NCBI RefSeq assembly: GCF_030580865.1
Contig: NZ_JAUQSY010000011.1
Span: forward strand, 1-64,000
Direction: 5' to 3'
Source: Hymenobacter aranciens
GTDB lineage: Bacteria; Bacteroidota; Bacteroidia; Cytophagales; Hymenobacteraceae
Length of the DNA stretch: 64,000 bases
In this document: in pieces, positions 34,013 through 43,197 of the stretch
How the letters are laid out: each line of letters starts with the position of its first letter
Position numbering within the stretch: position 1 is the first letter of the stretch
The notes under the pieces: model-generated
Seen by the model: the letters and a program-made list of their open reading frames with translations, nothing else
Database searches by the model: none
Told to the model about the DNA's origin: nothing
Program-made: the position numbers and the translations under genes

Positions 34013-34690
34013 ATGAAAATCCTCTTAGTCGAAGACGAGCCGGCCGTGGCTGCCTTTCTGCACCAGGGCCTCACCGAGCAGCAACACACTGTGGACCTGG
34101 CAGCTGATGGCCTGCTGGGCCTCAGCCGCGCCCAGCAAACAGCCTACGACCTCATCATTCTCGACCAGCTATTGCCCGGCCTCAGCGGCCTGGAAGTGTG
34201 CCGCCAGATTCGGGCCCACGACCCCGGCGTACCTATCCTGATGCTCACGGCGCTGGGCGAAACCGACGATAAAATCCGCGGCCTCGACGCCGGGGCCGAC
34301 GATTACCTGGTGAAACCATTTGCCTTTCAGGAGCTGCTGGCCCGCATTCGGGCGCTGGCGCGGCGGCGGCAGGACGCCCCGGCCGCCCAGGCCGTGCTGC
34401 GCCTGGCCGACCTAAGCCTAGACCCGGCGGCCAAGCGGGTGGAGCGGGCCGGCCAGCCCATTCAGCTCACGGCGCGGGAGTTTGCACTGCTGGAATACCT
34501 ACTGCGCAACCAGGGGCGGGTGATGTCGCGGGTGAACTTGCTGGAGGATGTGTGGGAGACGAACTTCGACACGGGCTCGAATGTGATTGACGTGTACATC
34601 AACTTTCTGCGCAAGAAAATTGACCGCGACTTTGAACCTAAGCTCATTCACACCCTGGTGGGCATGGGGTATGTGATGAAGGCGGATTGA
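34013..34690 (+). CDS. OmpR/PhoB-family response regulator
   Basis: 225 residues. The receiver domain (MKILLVEDEPAVAAFL, phosphoacceptor Asp in LIILDQLLPG, Lys in YLVKPFAF) is followed by a winged-helix DNA-binding domain (LTAREFALLEYLLRNQGRVMSR, GSNVIDVYINFLRKKID, TLVGMGYVMK). The start is set at MKILL because the fold begins there and a promoter box lies just upstream. It is paired with the kinase 36 bp downstream. Confidence 0.95.
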   Translation: MKILLVEDEPAVAAFLHQGLTEQQHTVDLAADGLLGLSRAQQTAYDLIILDQLLPGLSGLEVCRQIRAHDPGVPILMLTALGETDDKIRGLDAGADDYLVKPFAFQELLARIRALARRRQDAPAAQAVLRLADLSLDPAAKRVERAGQPIQLTAREFALLEYLLRNQGRVMSRVNLLEDVWETNFDTGSNVIDVYINFLRKKIDRDFEPKLIHTLVGMGYVMKAD

Positions 34691-34726
34691 GTGAGAAGGC
34701 AGACGCTCTGATTTAATCTCTCTACC

Positions 34727-36136
34727 ATGTCCATCCGCCTACGCCTGGCTTTGCAGTTTGCCGCCATTCTGGCGCTGACGCTGCTGTTGTTTGCGCTGGC
34801 AATTTATTTCTCGACGGCGCGCTCGCAGCGCGAGTCCTTTACCCAGAGTTTGTTTGCCCGGGCGCGGGTGGTAGCCCACGTGCACGTAGATGGGCTGCAC
34901 CGCGATACGCCGGAAAGCCGCGCTTCGTACCGGCGCTATCTGCAGCAATTTTACCGCACGCTGCCGGAAGAGGCCGTGCGCGTGTACGATGCGGCCGACC
35001 GGCTGGTGTTTCAGGAGGGAGTGTTGCGGCGTAGCGCCGTGGTGCCCCCGGCCTGGCTGGCGGCCGTGCGCCACAACGGCCGCCAGGTGCTGGAGCCAGC
35101 CCATCAATATCACCAGACGGTAGGCCTGCTTTATCACGACCCCACCTGGGGCAATTTCGTGGTGGTGGCCTCGTCGGTGGATGCGGACAGCCGCGTCAAG
35201 CTTGAAACGCTGCGGAGCTTCTTGCTGGTGGGGCTGCTGGGCTCGCTATTCGTGGTGGGTATCGGGGGCTGGTTTTTTGCCGGGCAGGCCTTGCTGCCGG
35301 TGCGGCGCATGGTGCAGGAGGTGGACGGTATCACCGCTACTGACCTCACGCAGCGGCTGTCGCAGGCCGAAGGCGTCGATGAAATGTCGCTGCTGGCCCA
35401 GCGCTTTAATCAGCTGCTGGCGCGGCTCGAAACGGCTTTTGTGGGCCAGCGCACCTTCGTACGCGACGCCTCGCACGAGCTGCGCACGCCGCTGGCGGTG
35501 CTGATTGGGCAGTTGGAAGTGACACTGCTGCAGGCCGAGCGCAGCCCGGCCGAGTACCGCCGGGTGCTGGAAACCACCCTCGACGCGGCGCGCCGCCTCA
35601 ACGACCTCAGCAACGGCCTATTGCAGATTGCCCGGGCCTCCGACGACCCGGCGCTGCTGCCACTGGCCCCGGTGCCGCTCGACGAGCTGCTGCTGCAGGC
35701 CCACGAGGAGGTGCTGCGCCGCTACCCCAAGTCCTGCGTCGATTTGGACCTGCGCGAGCCGCTGCCCTCGGCCCTGGCCGAACCATATCTCGTGATGGGC
35801 AACGCGCCGCTGCTGTTCTCGGCCATTCTCAACGTGTTGGACAATGCCTGCAAGTTCTCGGGCCCCGAAAGCGGGCGGCCGGTAGTGGCCACGCTGTCGG
35901 CCACGAGCAAGCGCGTGCGGCTGGAAGTGCGCGACCAGGGCCCCGGCATGAGCCCCGCCGACCAGGAGCAGGTGTACGTGCCGTTCTTCCGGGCCGAGGC
36001 CACGCGGGCAGTGCCGGGCCACGGCATTGGCCTGCCGCTGACCTCGAAAATAATGACCTTGCACGGCGGCAGGATAGGGGTGCGCAGCGCCCTGGGCGAG
36101 GGCACCACGGTGCGGCTGGATATACCGAAAATATGA
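34727..36136 (+). CDS. HisKA sensor histidine kinase
   Basis: 469 residues. Transmembrane helix 1 is at about 8-28; a periplasmic domain of about 140 residues without recognised fold follows; helix 2 is at about 165-188; then come a HAMP linker and HisKA with phosphoacceptor His in VRDASHELRTPLAVL (about 250). The HATPase domain has N box NVLDNACKFSG, G1 DQGPGMS and G2 GHGIGLPLTSKI. It partners the regulator at 34013. It lies just upstream of sulP, which suggests but does not prove that the pair controls the bicarbonate genes. Confidence 0.94.
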   Translation: MSIRLRLALQFAAILALTLLLFALAIYFSTARSQRESFTQSLFARARVVAHVHVDGLHRDTPESRASYRRYLQQFYRTLPEEAVRVYDAADRLVFQEGVLRRSAVVPPAWLAAVRHNGRQVLEPAHQYHQTVGLLYHDPTWGNFVVVASSVDADSRVKLETLRSFLLVGLLGSLFVVGIGGWFFAGQALLPVRRMVQEVDGITATDLTQRLSQAEGVDEMSLLAQRFNQLLARLETAFVGQRTFVRDASHELRTPLAVLIGQLEVTLLQAERSPAEYRRVLETTLDAARRLNDLSNGLLQIARASDDPALLPLAPVPLDELLLQAHEEVLRRYPKSCVDLDLREPLPSALAEPYLVMGNAPLLFSAILNVLDNACKFSGPESGRPVVATLSATSKRVRLEVRDQGPGMSPADQEQVYVPFFRAEATRAVPGHGIGLPLTSKIMTLHGGRIGVRSALGEGTTVRLDIPKI

Positions 36137-36277
36137 AGTGACTGGGCGCCCACTTATTAAAAAAGCTTAATTGCGATTTAATTCGCTTTTAATGCTTCTT
36201 TAACCGCAGCTTAAGATGGCTGGTGTACCATTGTGGCCTCATCACCTAGTGGACTGATTTTCTATTAGTCTGACGCA

Positions 36278-37888
36278 ATGGTTTCCCTCCCTAATACTCC
36301 TCAACCCGGCCAGTCGCTGGCCCCTACGCCCATTCCGGAACCGGCTACCGGCTTATTTAGTACCATTGGGCAGGATGCGCCGGCGGGGCTGGTGGTGTTT
36401 CTGGTGGCGCTGCCGCTTTGCCTGGGCATTTCGCTGGCCTCGGGGGCGCCGCTGCTGGCGGGGCTGGTGGCGGGCATTGTGGGCGGGGTGGTGGTGAGTT
36501 GGCTCAGCGGCTCGCAGCTGAGCGTGAGCGGGCCGGCAGCCGGCCTCACCGTGACGGTGCTGGCGGCCACGGCCACGCTGGGCTCGTTTCAGGCGGTGCT
36601 GCTGGCTACGGTGGTGGCGGGCCTTATTCAGATGGGGCTGGGGCTGGTGAAGGCGGGCGTGATTGGCATGTACTTCCCGGTGTCGGTGATTCGCGGCATG
36701 CTGGCGGCCATCGGCCTGATTTTGATTTTGAAGCAAATTCCCCATTTTCTGGGGGCCGACACTGATTATTTCGAAGATAACGACTTGTTTCAGTTCGATG
36801 GGCTAAACACATTCTCAGCCATTGGGGCGGCGGCTCAGCACATTGCGCTGGGCTCGGTAGTGGTGGGCACGGTGGCGCTGGGGCTGCTACTGCTCTGGGA
36901 CTCGGCGCCGCTGAAGCGGCTGAAATTTACGCGGCTGGTGCCGGGGGCGCTGGTGGCGGTGGCCGTATCGGTGCTGCTCAATCAGCTGTTTAAAATCGTT
37001 GCGCCGGCCCTGCAGGTGCAGCCGCAGCACATGGTGAAGCTGCCGGTGGTGGCCTCGTGGCAGACTTTGCTGGGCGAGATGACTTTTCCCGACTGGGCGG
37101 CTATCAGCAACCCGGCGCTGTACGGCGTGGCCCTGACCATTGCGGTGGTAGCCTCACTGGAAAGCCTGCTCAGCGTGGAGGCCGTGGACAAGCTCGACCC
37201 CCACAAGCGCAAGACGCCGCCCAACCGCGAGCTGCTGGCCCAGGGGGTGGGCAACGTGCTCAGCGGCCTGCTCGGTGGCCTGCCCATGACGGCCGTTATC
37301 GTGCGCTCGTCGGCCAACATCAATGCCGGGGGGCAGAGCCGCCTGTCAGCTTTCATCCACGGTTTGCTGCTGCTGGCCAGCTTGCTGTTCCTTACGCCGC
37401 TGCTCAATCAGATTCCGCTGGCGGCGCTGGCGGCGGTGCTGCTGATGGTGGGCTTCAAGCTCACGGCGCCGGCCATCTACCGGGCGCAGTGGCGGCTGGG
37501 CTGGGGGCAGCTTATTCCGTTTGTGGTCACCATCACGGCCATCTTGTTTACCGATTTGCTGAAGGGCGTGGGCGTAGGGCTGGTAGTGGGCTTCTTCTAC
37601 ATCCTGAAAGCCAACGCCAAAGTAGCCTTCATCGAAGAACACGAGAACCAGCCGGGCCAGCTGTATTTGCGCCTGTCGGAGCACGTGTCGTTTCTCAACA
37701 AGGCCGGCGTGGTGCAGGCCCTGGAAAACCTTCCGCGCCATTCGCGGGTAATACTCGACGGCACCCGCTCGAAAGTAATTGACCACGACGTGCTGGAAGC
37801 CATTGAGTCGTTTCGGCGTATTGCCCCGGAGCGCGATATTGAGCTGGAGCTGCGCGGCATCCGGCCGGTGGAAGTAGCGGGCCACTAG
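36278..37888 (+). CDS. SulP-family anion permease (probable bicarbonate transporter)
   Basis: 536 residues with 10 or more membrane helices. The N-terminal signature region reads ISLASGAPLLAGLVAGIVGGVVVSWLSGSQLSVSGPAAGLT, and NVLSGLLGGLPMTAVIVRSSANINAGGQSRLS is the second conserved SulP block. A C-terminal STAS domain follows (about 455-536: LYLRLSEHVSFLNKAGVVQALENLP, RVILDGTRSKVIDHDV). The carbonic anhydrase gene 37 bp downstream, a common pairing, suggests bicarbonate rather than sulfate as substrate. That is an inference from context. Confidence 0.9.
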   Translation: MVSLPNTPQPGQSLAPTPIPEPATGLFSTIGQDAPAGLVVFLVALPLCLGISLASGAPLLAGLVAGIVGGVVVSWLSGSQLSVSGPAAGLTVTVLAATATLGSFQAVLLATVVAGLIQMGLGLVKAGVIGMYFPVSVIRGMLAAIGLILILKQIPHFLGADTDYFEDNDLFQFDGLNTFSAIGAAAQHIALGSVVVGTVALGLLLLWDSAPLKRLKFTRLVPGALVAVAVSVLLNQLFKIVAPALQVQPQHMVKLPVVASWQTLLGEMTFPDWAAISNPALYGVALTIAVVASLESLLSVEAVDKLDPHKRKTPPNRELLAQGVGNVLSGLLGGLPMTAVIVRSSANINAGGQSRLSAFIHGLLLLASLLFLTPLLNQIPLAALAAVLLMVGFKLTAPAIYRAQWRLGWGQLIPFVVTITAILFTDLLKGVGVGLVVGFFYILKANAKVAFIEEHENQPGQLYLRLSEHVSFLNKAGVVQALENLPRHSRVILDGTRSKVIDHDVLEAIESFRRIAPERDIELELRGIRPVEVAGH

Positions 37889-37925
37889 CTAGCTTCGTCT
37901 TCCCATTTCAACAATTCCCACAGCA

Positions 37926-38627
37926 ATGACTTCAATCGAAAAAATCCTCCAAAACAACAAAAAGTGGGTGGCTGACCGCAACGCCCGCGACCCCGAGTTT
38001 TTCCAGAAGCTGGCCACCGGGCAGCAGCCGCGCTACCTGTTCATCGGCTGCTCCGACTCGCGGGTGCCGGCGTCGGGCATCACGGGCACGGGGCCGGGCG
38101 AGATGTTTGTGCACCGCAACATTGCCAACCTGGTGGTGCCGGCCGATATGAACCTGCTGAGCGTGCTGCAGTACGCCGTGGAAGTGCTGGGCGTGCAGGA
38201 CATCATGGTGGTGGGCCACTACGGCTGCGGCGGCGTGAAGGCGGCGGCGGCCAACAAGCAGTACGGCCTCATCGACAACTGGCTGGTGAACATCCGCGAC
38301 GTGGTGCGGCTACACGAAACCGAACTGCTGCGCATCCGCGACGAGGAGAAGCGCCACCGCCGCCTGGTGGAGCTGAACGTGATGGAGCAGGTGCGCAACC
38401 TGGGCAAAACCAACATCATTCAGAACGCCGTGCGCAACAACAACAACGTGCGCCTGCACGGCCTGGTGTACGACATCGCCGACGGCGTGCTCAAGGATTT
38501 GAAAGTAGATACCGAGCAGCTCATCCACGACCTGGGCCCCATCTACGGCACCGAGGCCGTGCTGCCGGAGGAAGTGGATTCGGCCAGCTACGAGGGGCCG
38601 GAGCACGACCCGGCCGAGACGGAGTAG
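37926..38627 (+). CDS. Beta-class carbonic anhydrase
   Basis: 233 residues. The zinc ligands and catalytic dyad are present: CSDSRVPASGI (Cys, Asp-Arg) near residue 40 and VVGHYGCGGVKAA (His, Cys) near residue 100. It interconverts CO2 and bicarbonate in the cytoplasm. It follows the SulP gene in the same operon and is closed by a terminator at 38707. Confidence 0.96.
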   Translation: MTSIEKILQNNKKWVADRNARDPEFFQKLATGQQPRYLFIGCSDSRVPASGITGTGPGEMFVHRNIANLVVPADMNLLSVLQYAVEVLGVQDIMVVGHYGCGGVKAAAANKQYGLIDNWLVNIRDVVRLHETELLRIRDEEKRHRRLVELNVMEQVRNLGKTNIIQNAVRNNNNVRLHGLVYDIADGVLKDLKVDTEQLIHDLGPIYGTEAVLPEEVDSASYEGPEHDPAETE

Positions 38628-38706
38628 CCGGGGGATTTGCTTTTTTTCCTCGGTGGTATCGGCTATGAGCACCTGAGCTTGAAAACAAACGTGTCATTTC
38701 TTCCTG

Positions 38707-38742
38707 AAAAAGCGGCTGCCGGTGCTGGTGGCCGCTTTTTTT
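38707..38742 (+). terminator. Terminator after the carbonic anhydrase gene
   Basis: AAAAGCGGC ... GCCGCTTTTTTT stem-loop with seven T residues, 80 bp after the stop. Confidence 0.85.
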
Positions 38743-38802
38743 CGTAGTATTCGGGCGGCTAATCTATTTTTTTGTGCTTCTCTGGCTTGCAGCCGCTGTT
38801 TT

Positions 38803-39438
38803 ATGGCCGACCTTCCTGCCCTTGCTGCCCGCTGGCAGCGCCTCACCACGCCGCTGGTGCCCGATGCGGCCCGGCGCGAAGTAGCTTTTCTGAAATTGAC
38901 CGCGGCCTACGAGGCGCCGGGGCGGCACTACCACACCCTCACGCACCTCGAAAACCTGCTCAACCGCCTCGACGCCGTGCCGCTGCTCGATGCGGCGGTG
39001 GTGCAGCTGGCGGTGTGGTTTCACGATGCGGTGTATAACCCGCTGAAGTCGGACAATGAGGCGCGCAGCGCCACGCTGGCGCTGGACTTTCTGCGGCACT
39101 CCACGCTGGAGCCGGCGCGGCAGCAGCGGGTGGCCTTTCTCATCGAGCGCACCCACGACCACACCCAGCCCCAGCCGGCCGACGATACTGATTTGCTATA
39201 CTTTCTGGATGCCGATTTGAGCATCCTGGGCGCCTCGCCGGCCGACTACCGGGCCTACGCGCAGCAGGTGCGGCAGGAGTACCGGCTGGTGCCCGACCTG
39301 CTCTACCGCCCTGGCCGCCGCAAGGTGCTGGGCCGGATGCTGGCGGCCCCGGTGCTGTTTCAGACGGCCGAGTTCCGGGCCGAGCTGGATGCGGCGGCCC
39401 GGCGCAATCTGGCGGCGGAGATGGAGGAGCTGGGGTAG
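38803..39438 (+). CDS. HD-domain metal-dependent hydrolase
   Basis: 211 residues of the HD-superfamily 'predicted metal-dependent hydrolase' type. Motifs: RHYHTLTHLENLL near residue 43, VWFHDAVYNPLKSDNEARSA with the His-Asp pair near residue 75, and YFLDADLSILG near residue 135. The substrate is unknown; relatives act on nucleotides. The start at 38803 (MADLPALAARW) opens the conserved region; the in-frame extension upstream overlaps the terminator of the previous gene. Confidence 0.85.
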   Translation: MADLPALAARWQRLTTPLVPDAARREVAFLKLTAAYEAPGRHYHTLTHLENLLNRLDAVPLLDAAVVQLAVWFHDAVYNPLKSDNEARSATLALDFLRHSTLEPARQQRVAFLIERTHDHTQPQPADDTDLLYFLDADLSILGASPADYRAYAQQVRQEYRLVPDLLYRPGRRKVLGRMLAAPVLFQTAEFRAELDAAARRNLAAEMEELG

Positions 39439-39449
39439 GGGGATGTGCG

Positions 39450-39644
39450 GTAAGCTTTAGCTTGCCGGGAGTTGGGAGTTGGGTGTTGGGTGTTGGGTGT
39501 TGGGTGTTGGGTGTTGGGTGTTGGGTGTTGGGTGTTGGGTGTTGGGTGTTGGGTGTTGGGCTAGATTATCTGAATACCCAATACCCAATACCCAATACCC
39601 AACTCCCAACTCCCAACACCCAACCACGGCAAGCTAAAGCTTAC
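39450..39644. repeat. Palindromic heptamer element (TTGGGTG)n
   Basis: Outer 17-bp inverted repeats (GTAAGCTTTAGCTTGCC at 39450-39466 and its complement at 39628-39644) enclose about 12 copies of the 7-mer GTTGGGT on the left and a shorter complementary run of CCCAATA/CCCAACT on the right. The right end supplies the TAA stop codon of the serine hydrolase gene on the minus strand. Confidence 0.9.
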
Positions 39645-40870
39645 CTCACATTTTTTCTTTCGGCCATCGCCAGCCCCAGCTGCGCCCAGTTGAACTTGTC
39701 GTTGCGGCCCAGGCGCACGAGGATGAAGTCGTTTTTGGGGTTGACGTAGATGTACTGGCCCAGCAGGCCCTGGGCGAAGAAGTCGCCGGCGGGGCGGGCG
39801 GTTATTTTGGCGGGCGGGTGGCTGCCTTTGGCGAAGTGGATTTCGGCGCTCGGCAGCACCCGGAACTCGCCGTGGCCAGTGGTGTCGGTGTGGGCTTCGA
39901 GGCGGCGGTTGTGCCACCACTGGTAGCTGTAGAGGTAGCCGTTGGGGGCCTGCTGGGCGAGGTCGTACACGGAGGCATCGACCCAGGCGCGGGGCACCAC
40001 GGGGCGGCCCTGCCAGTCGCCGTGGCGCAGGTAGAGACGGCCGAACTTGGCGAAGTCGCGGGCGCGGGCGTTGAGGCAGCAGAAGGCTTTTTCGGTGTCG
40101 TGCTTGCGGCTATCCAGGCTCCAGGAGGCGTCGTACTCCATGCCCAGGGGCTGCCAGATTTTCTCCTGCAGGTACTGGGCCAGGGGGCGGCCGGTGGCGC
40201 GGGCCACGGCCATGCCCAGCAGCTGCGGGCAGATGCTGATGTACTCAAAGCGCTGGTCGGGCGCTTCTTTGACCTTTAATTTCCGGACGTACTTGGGCTG
40301 GTTGCGGCCGTAGTAGTACTTGGCCACGTCGCCGAAGGGGTTGAAATAGCTTTCGTTGTAGGCAATGCCGGAGCGCATCTGCAGCAGGTGGCGCAGGGTG
40401 ACGGGGTCGAACTGCTTGGCGTCGAGCTCGGGCAGGTACTTGCGGATGGGGTCGTCGACGCTGCCGATATACTTTTCTTCAATAGCAATGCCCACCAGGG
40501 CCGACACAAACGACTTGGCGGCCGAAAACGACGGCACTTCCGACGCGGCGGCGTAGCCCTCGCGGTACTGCTCGTACACCAGCGTATCGTGCCGGATGAC
40601 GAGCAGCGCCACCGTGCCGGTGTGCTTCAGCAGGCCCTCGAAGTCGTATTTCTTGCCCTTGAGGGTGACCTCGCGGGGCCAGGTGACCGTTTGCCCTGGC
40701 CGGGCCGCGTGAAACTGAAACGGCACCGGCGCCCGCGCGATGGGCCGGGCCGGAAACTTGCGGTTGTCGCGCAGGTCGGCGAAGTTGTAGAGGAAAAAGC
40801 GGCCGACGTGGCAGGCGGATAAGGCCAGCAGCGCGGCCAGCGCGAGGAGGAGGGAAGTAGCGCGGAGCAT
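39641..40870 (-). CDS. Serine hydrolase of the beta-lactamase/class C family (lipoprotein)
   Basis: 409 residues. The signal peptide MLRATSLLLALAALLALSAC ends in a lipobox. The class C/S12 core has the SxxK motif in SFSAAKSFVSALVG (near 125), a Tyr-x-Ser in EYISICPQLLG in place of the usual YxN, and a late HGEFRV segment near the KTG position. Such proteins are esterases, D-aminopeptidases or carboxypeptidases rather than true beta-lactamases. It follows the DUF3667 gene after 19 bp and is probably cotranscribed. Its stop codon lies inside the heptamer element at 39450-39644. Confidence 0.88.
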   Translation of the reverse strand: MLRATSLLLALAALLALSACHVGRFFLYNFADLRDNRKFPARPIARAPVPFQFHAARPGQTVTWPREVTLKGKKYDFEGLLKHTGTVALLVIRHDTLVYEQYREGYAAASEVPSFSAAKSFVSALVGIAIEEKYIGSVDDPIRKYLPELDAKQFDPVTLRHLLQMRSGIAYNESYFNPFGDVAKYYYGRNQPKYVRKLKVKEAPDQRFEYISICPQLLGMAVARATGRPLAQYLQEKIWQPLGMEYDASWSLDSRKHDTEKAFCCLNARARDFAKFGRLYLRHGDWQGRPVVPRAWVDASVYDLAQQAPNGYLYSYQWWHNRRLEAHTDTTGHGEFRVLPSAEIHFAKGSHPPAKITARPAGDFFAQGLLGQYIYVNPKNDFILVRLGRNDKFNWAQLGLAMAERKNVR

Positions 40871-40889
40871 GGGGCAGGTGGAGGTAAAC

Positions 40890-41921
40890 CTAAAAAATAA
40901 CCACGCCCAGCACGGTGCCCAGCAGCGTGCCCAGCACCAGCAGCAGCAGGTAGGCCAGGGCCAGGAGCGTGGCTTTGAGCAGGGTTTTGCCCCAGCCCTG
41001 CTCATACACCCGGCGCAGGGCCAGCACGAAGTAGGGCAGTATCAGCAGCGGCAGCCAGGTGCTGACGCTGGTGAGGCCCAGCTCGTCGGTGAGCAGGCCC
41101 AGCATGAGCAGCACAAACAGCACGCAGTGCAGGTGAATGGTGAAGATGAGGTGGCCCAGGTAGTAGCGCCGCTGGCGCCGGTAGGTGGCCTGCAGCAGCA
41201 GGGCGGCCAGCGGCATGAGCAAAAACAAGAGGATGGAAGCCGTGCGGATGGCCACATGGGCGGTTTCGTCGGGCGAGGCATTGCGCCAGCGCAGGTAGCG
41301 GCTCACGCGCAGGCGGCTGAAGTAGGTGGGGGTGGCGCCCTTGCTGCGGATGAGGGAGTCGACCTGCCGGGAACTGGCGTGGTCGGGCAGCCGGGCCAGG
41401 TCGCGGGCCCGCAGCACCGAGTCGTTGCTGAGCGGCACGCGGTAGCCGGCGCCGCTGTCGAGCGAGTCGCCGCCGATGTTGATGCTGAAGAAGGGCTGCT
41501 TGGCCGGGCGGGCCGTCAGGCTGTCGGTGTTCATGTTGTACACAAACCCCCGCCGGACGGGCCGGGCGTGGGCAGTGCCTTCGTCGGTGCTGTGGCCCGC
41601 CACCCAGCCCAGCAGCAGAAAGAATACGAAGCTGATGAACACATACAGCCGGATGGGCGGCACGTAGGGCACCCGGTGCCCGGCCAGGAAGCGCCGCGTG
41701 AGCTCGCCGGGCTTGAAAAGCAGCAGCCGGGCGGTGCTGAACACCTTGCCATCGAAGTGAAAGACGCCTTCGAGAAACTCCTCCACCACGTGGCCCACGC
41801 GCAGGTCGATGGCGTGGTTTTGCTGCCCGCAGCGGGGGCAGAACTCGTCGGGCCGCGCGGGCTCGAACTGGTAGTGGCAGTTGGCGCAGGCGGGCTGCTT
41901 GTGGGCGGCGTGGTGGGCCAT
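40890..41921 (-). CDS. DUF3667 membrane protein
   Basis: 343 residues from the ATG at 41921 (a TTG 30 bp further up is possible). The N-terminal zinc ribbon (ACANCHYQFE ... DEFCPRCGQQN) leads into VGHVVEEFLEGVFHFDGKVFSTARLLLFKPGELTRRFLAGHRVPYVPPIRLYVFISFVFF, the hallmark of DUF3667. A soluble segment of about 110 residues and four C-terminal membrane helices follow. The function is unknown. It is upstream of, and probably cotranscribed with, the serine hydrolase gene. Confidence 0.9.
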   Translation of the reverse strand: MAHHAAHKQPACANCHYQFEPARPDEFCPRCGQQNHAIDLRVGHVVEEFLEGVFHFDGKVFSTARLLLFKPGELTRRFLAGHRVPYVPPIRLYVFISFVFFLLLGWVAGHSTDEGTAHARPVRRGFVYNMNTDSLTARPAKQPFFSINIGGDSLDSGAGYRVPLSNDSVLRARDLARLPDHASSRQVDSLIRSKGATPTYFSRLRVSRYLRWRNASPDETAHVAIRTASILLFLLMPLAALLLQATYRRQRRYYLGHLIFTIHLHCVLFVLLMLGLLTDELGLTSVSTWLPLLILPYFVLALRRVYEQGWGKTLLKATLLALAYLLLLVLGTLLGTVLGVVIF

Positions 41922-42053
41922 AGGGGCGGGGGCACGGGGTTGGAATGCCAAATATCAACGCTGCTGGGGCAAGATGCGCCTAAGCGGGGCGTTTTTGGGG
42001 GCGGGCGGAGAAGAAATAAGACATTCGCGGTGGCAATGTACCTTGCGCGTTCC

Positions 42054-43082
42054 ATGAAGAGACTGTGCCTGTATCTGCTACTTCTGACGGCTGCCGTGGG
42101 CGGCACCAGCTGCGCCACCACGAAGCAGCCGCCCACCGTGACGGCCCCCGGGGTGGTGTATATCCGCGACAGCCTCTACCTGGACGAGGCCGAGGTGGCC
42201 AACATTCACTGGCTGGAGTACCTGTACTTTTTGCAGACGGATTCGAGCCGGGCGGTGTACGAAGCGGCTTTGCCCGATACCACGCTCTGGAGCAAGCACC
42301 GCCTGAGCTTGCCCGATACCGTGCGCGATGTATTTATGGACTATTACCTGCGCTTTCCGGGATTCCGGTATTTTCCGGTGGTGGGCGTCAGTCAGGCGCA
42401 GGCCGAGGCGTACTGCCGCTGGCGGAGTGCCAAGGTGATGGAAAACCTGTACACCTCCCGTCGCCAGCGCCGCCGGCTGCGCGACTACGACGTGCAAGTC
42501 AGCTACCGCCTGCCCACGGCGGCCGAGTGGGCGCTGGGCGCCAGCGGCCGGCTCGACCCGGCCCGGCATCCCTACGGCTACGAGCACCCACCCCGGCAGG
42601 TGCCGAAACGCAAGCGGGTAGACCGGGTGCCCCAGTGCTACAACCCGGTCGATTTTCCGGCCGGGGCAGCCTTCTTCCTCACCGAAGTCAACGTGCTGGA
42701 GCACCTGTATTACCAGACGGCGCCCGGCCAGCCGCCGGTGTACTTCCGGTGCGATGGCCCGCCGCGCCCGCCCAACCCCGGCACGACCATGGCCGATATC
42801 CGGCCCGATGGCAGCGTGAACCCGGATGCCGCTGGCGTCGAAAAAATCACCGACTACGTGTACGCCTACCCGCCCAACGGCTACGGCCTCTACAACATGA
42901 TTGGCAACGTGGCCGAGCTCACCACCACGCCCGGCCAGGCCAAGGGCGGCTCCTTTGAGCACCCGATGGCGGCCTGCCGGCCCGGCACCTACCAGGCCTA
43001 CGACGGCCCGCAGGAGTGGCTGGGGTTTCGCTGCGCCTGCACCATTCGGGTGCGGCGCAAGGCCAGCCGTACGGCACCGTAA
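42054..43082 (+). CDS. FGE/SUMF1-domain lipoprotein
   Basis: 342 residues. The signal peptide MKRLCLYLLLLTAAVGGTSC ends in a lipobox. The rest is a formylglycine-generating-enzyme-like (SUMF1) fold: VVGVSQAQAEAYCRWRSAKVM, RLPTAAEWALGASGR, and GLYNMIGNVAELTTTPGQAKGGSF with a final GFRCAC. The catalytic Cys pair of true FGE is not evident, so it is more likely a binding or structural protein, as in the gliding lipoproteins GldJ and GldK, which have the same domain; I cannot assign it to either. The long open frame upstream of 42054 is antisense to DUF3667 and was discarded. TACCTTGC lies 9 nt before the ATG. Confidence 0.85.
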   Translation: MKRLCLYLLLLTAAVGGTSCATTKQPPTVTAPGVVYIRDSLYLDEAEVANIHWLEYLYFLQTDSSRAVYEAALPDTTLWSKHRLSLPDTVRDVFMDYYLRFPGFRYFPVVGVSQAQAEAYCRWRSAKVMENLYTSRRQRRRLRDYDVQVSYRLPTAAEWALGASGRLDPARHPYGYEHPPRQVPKRKRVDRVPQCYNPVDFPAGAAFFLTEVNVLEHLYYQTAPGQPPVYFRCDGPPRPPNPGTTMADIRPDGSVNPDAAGVEKITDYVYAYPPNGYGLYNMIGNVAELTTTPGQAKGGSFEHPMAACRPGTYQAYDGPQEWLGFRCACTIRVRRKASRTAP

Positions 43083-43197
43083 CACCGGGCGCAGGGGTGG
43101 GAAAAGCCGAAGTATTCAGGTAGCGCATTGCCGTGTCAAAAAATCCGCTTACCTTTTGGCCCTCATTCATCTCTCACCATTTACCCCACTACCTTAC

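Noticed and set aside
39450..39644. Telomere-like sequence indicating a linear replicon end
   Set aside because: The heptamers are internal, flanked by ordinary genes and palindromic, so they are dispersed repeats.
40869..42053. The long 5' part of the open frame that leads into the FGE-domain lipoprotein
   Set aside because: It is antisense to the DUF3667 gene. The lipoprotein signal peptide begins at 42054 and fixes the real start.
42054..43082. Assignment as GldJ or GldK
   Set aside because: The SUMF1 domain alone does not separate these from other FGE-domain lipoproteins, and no gliding genes are adjacent.
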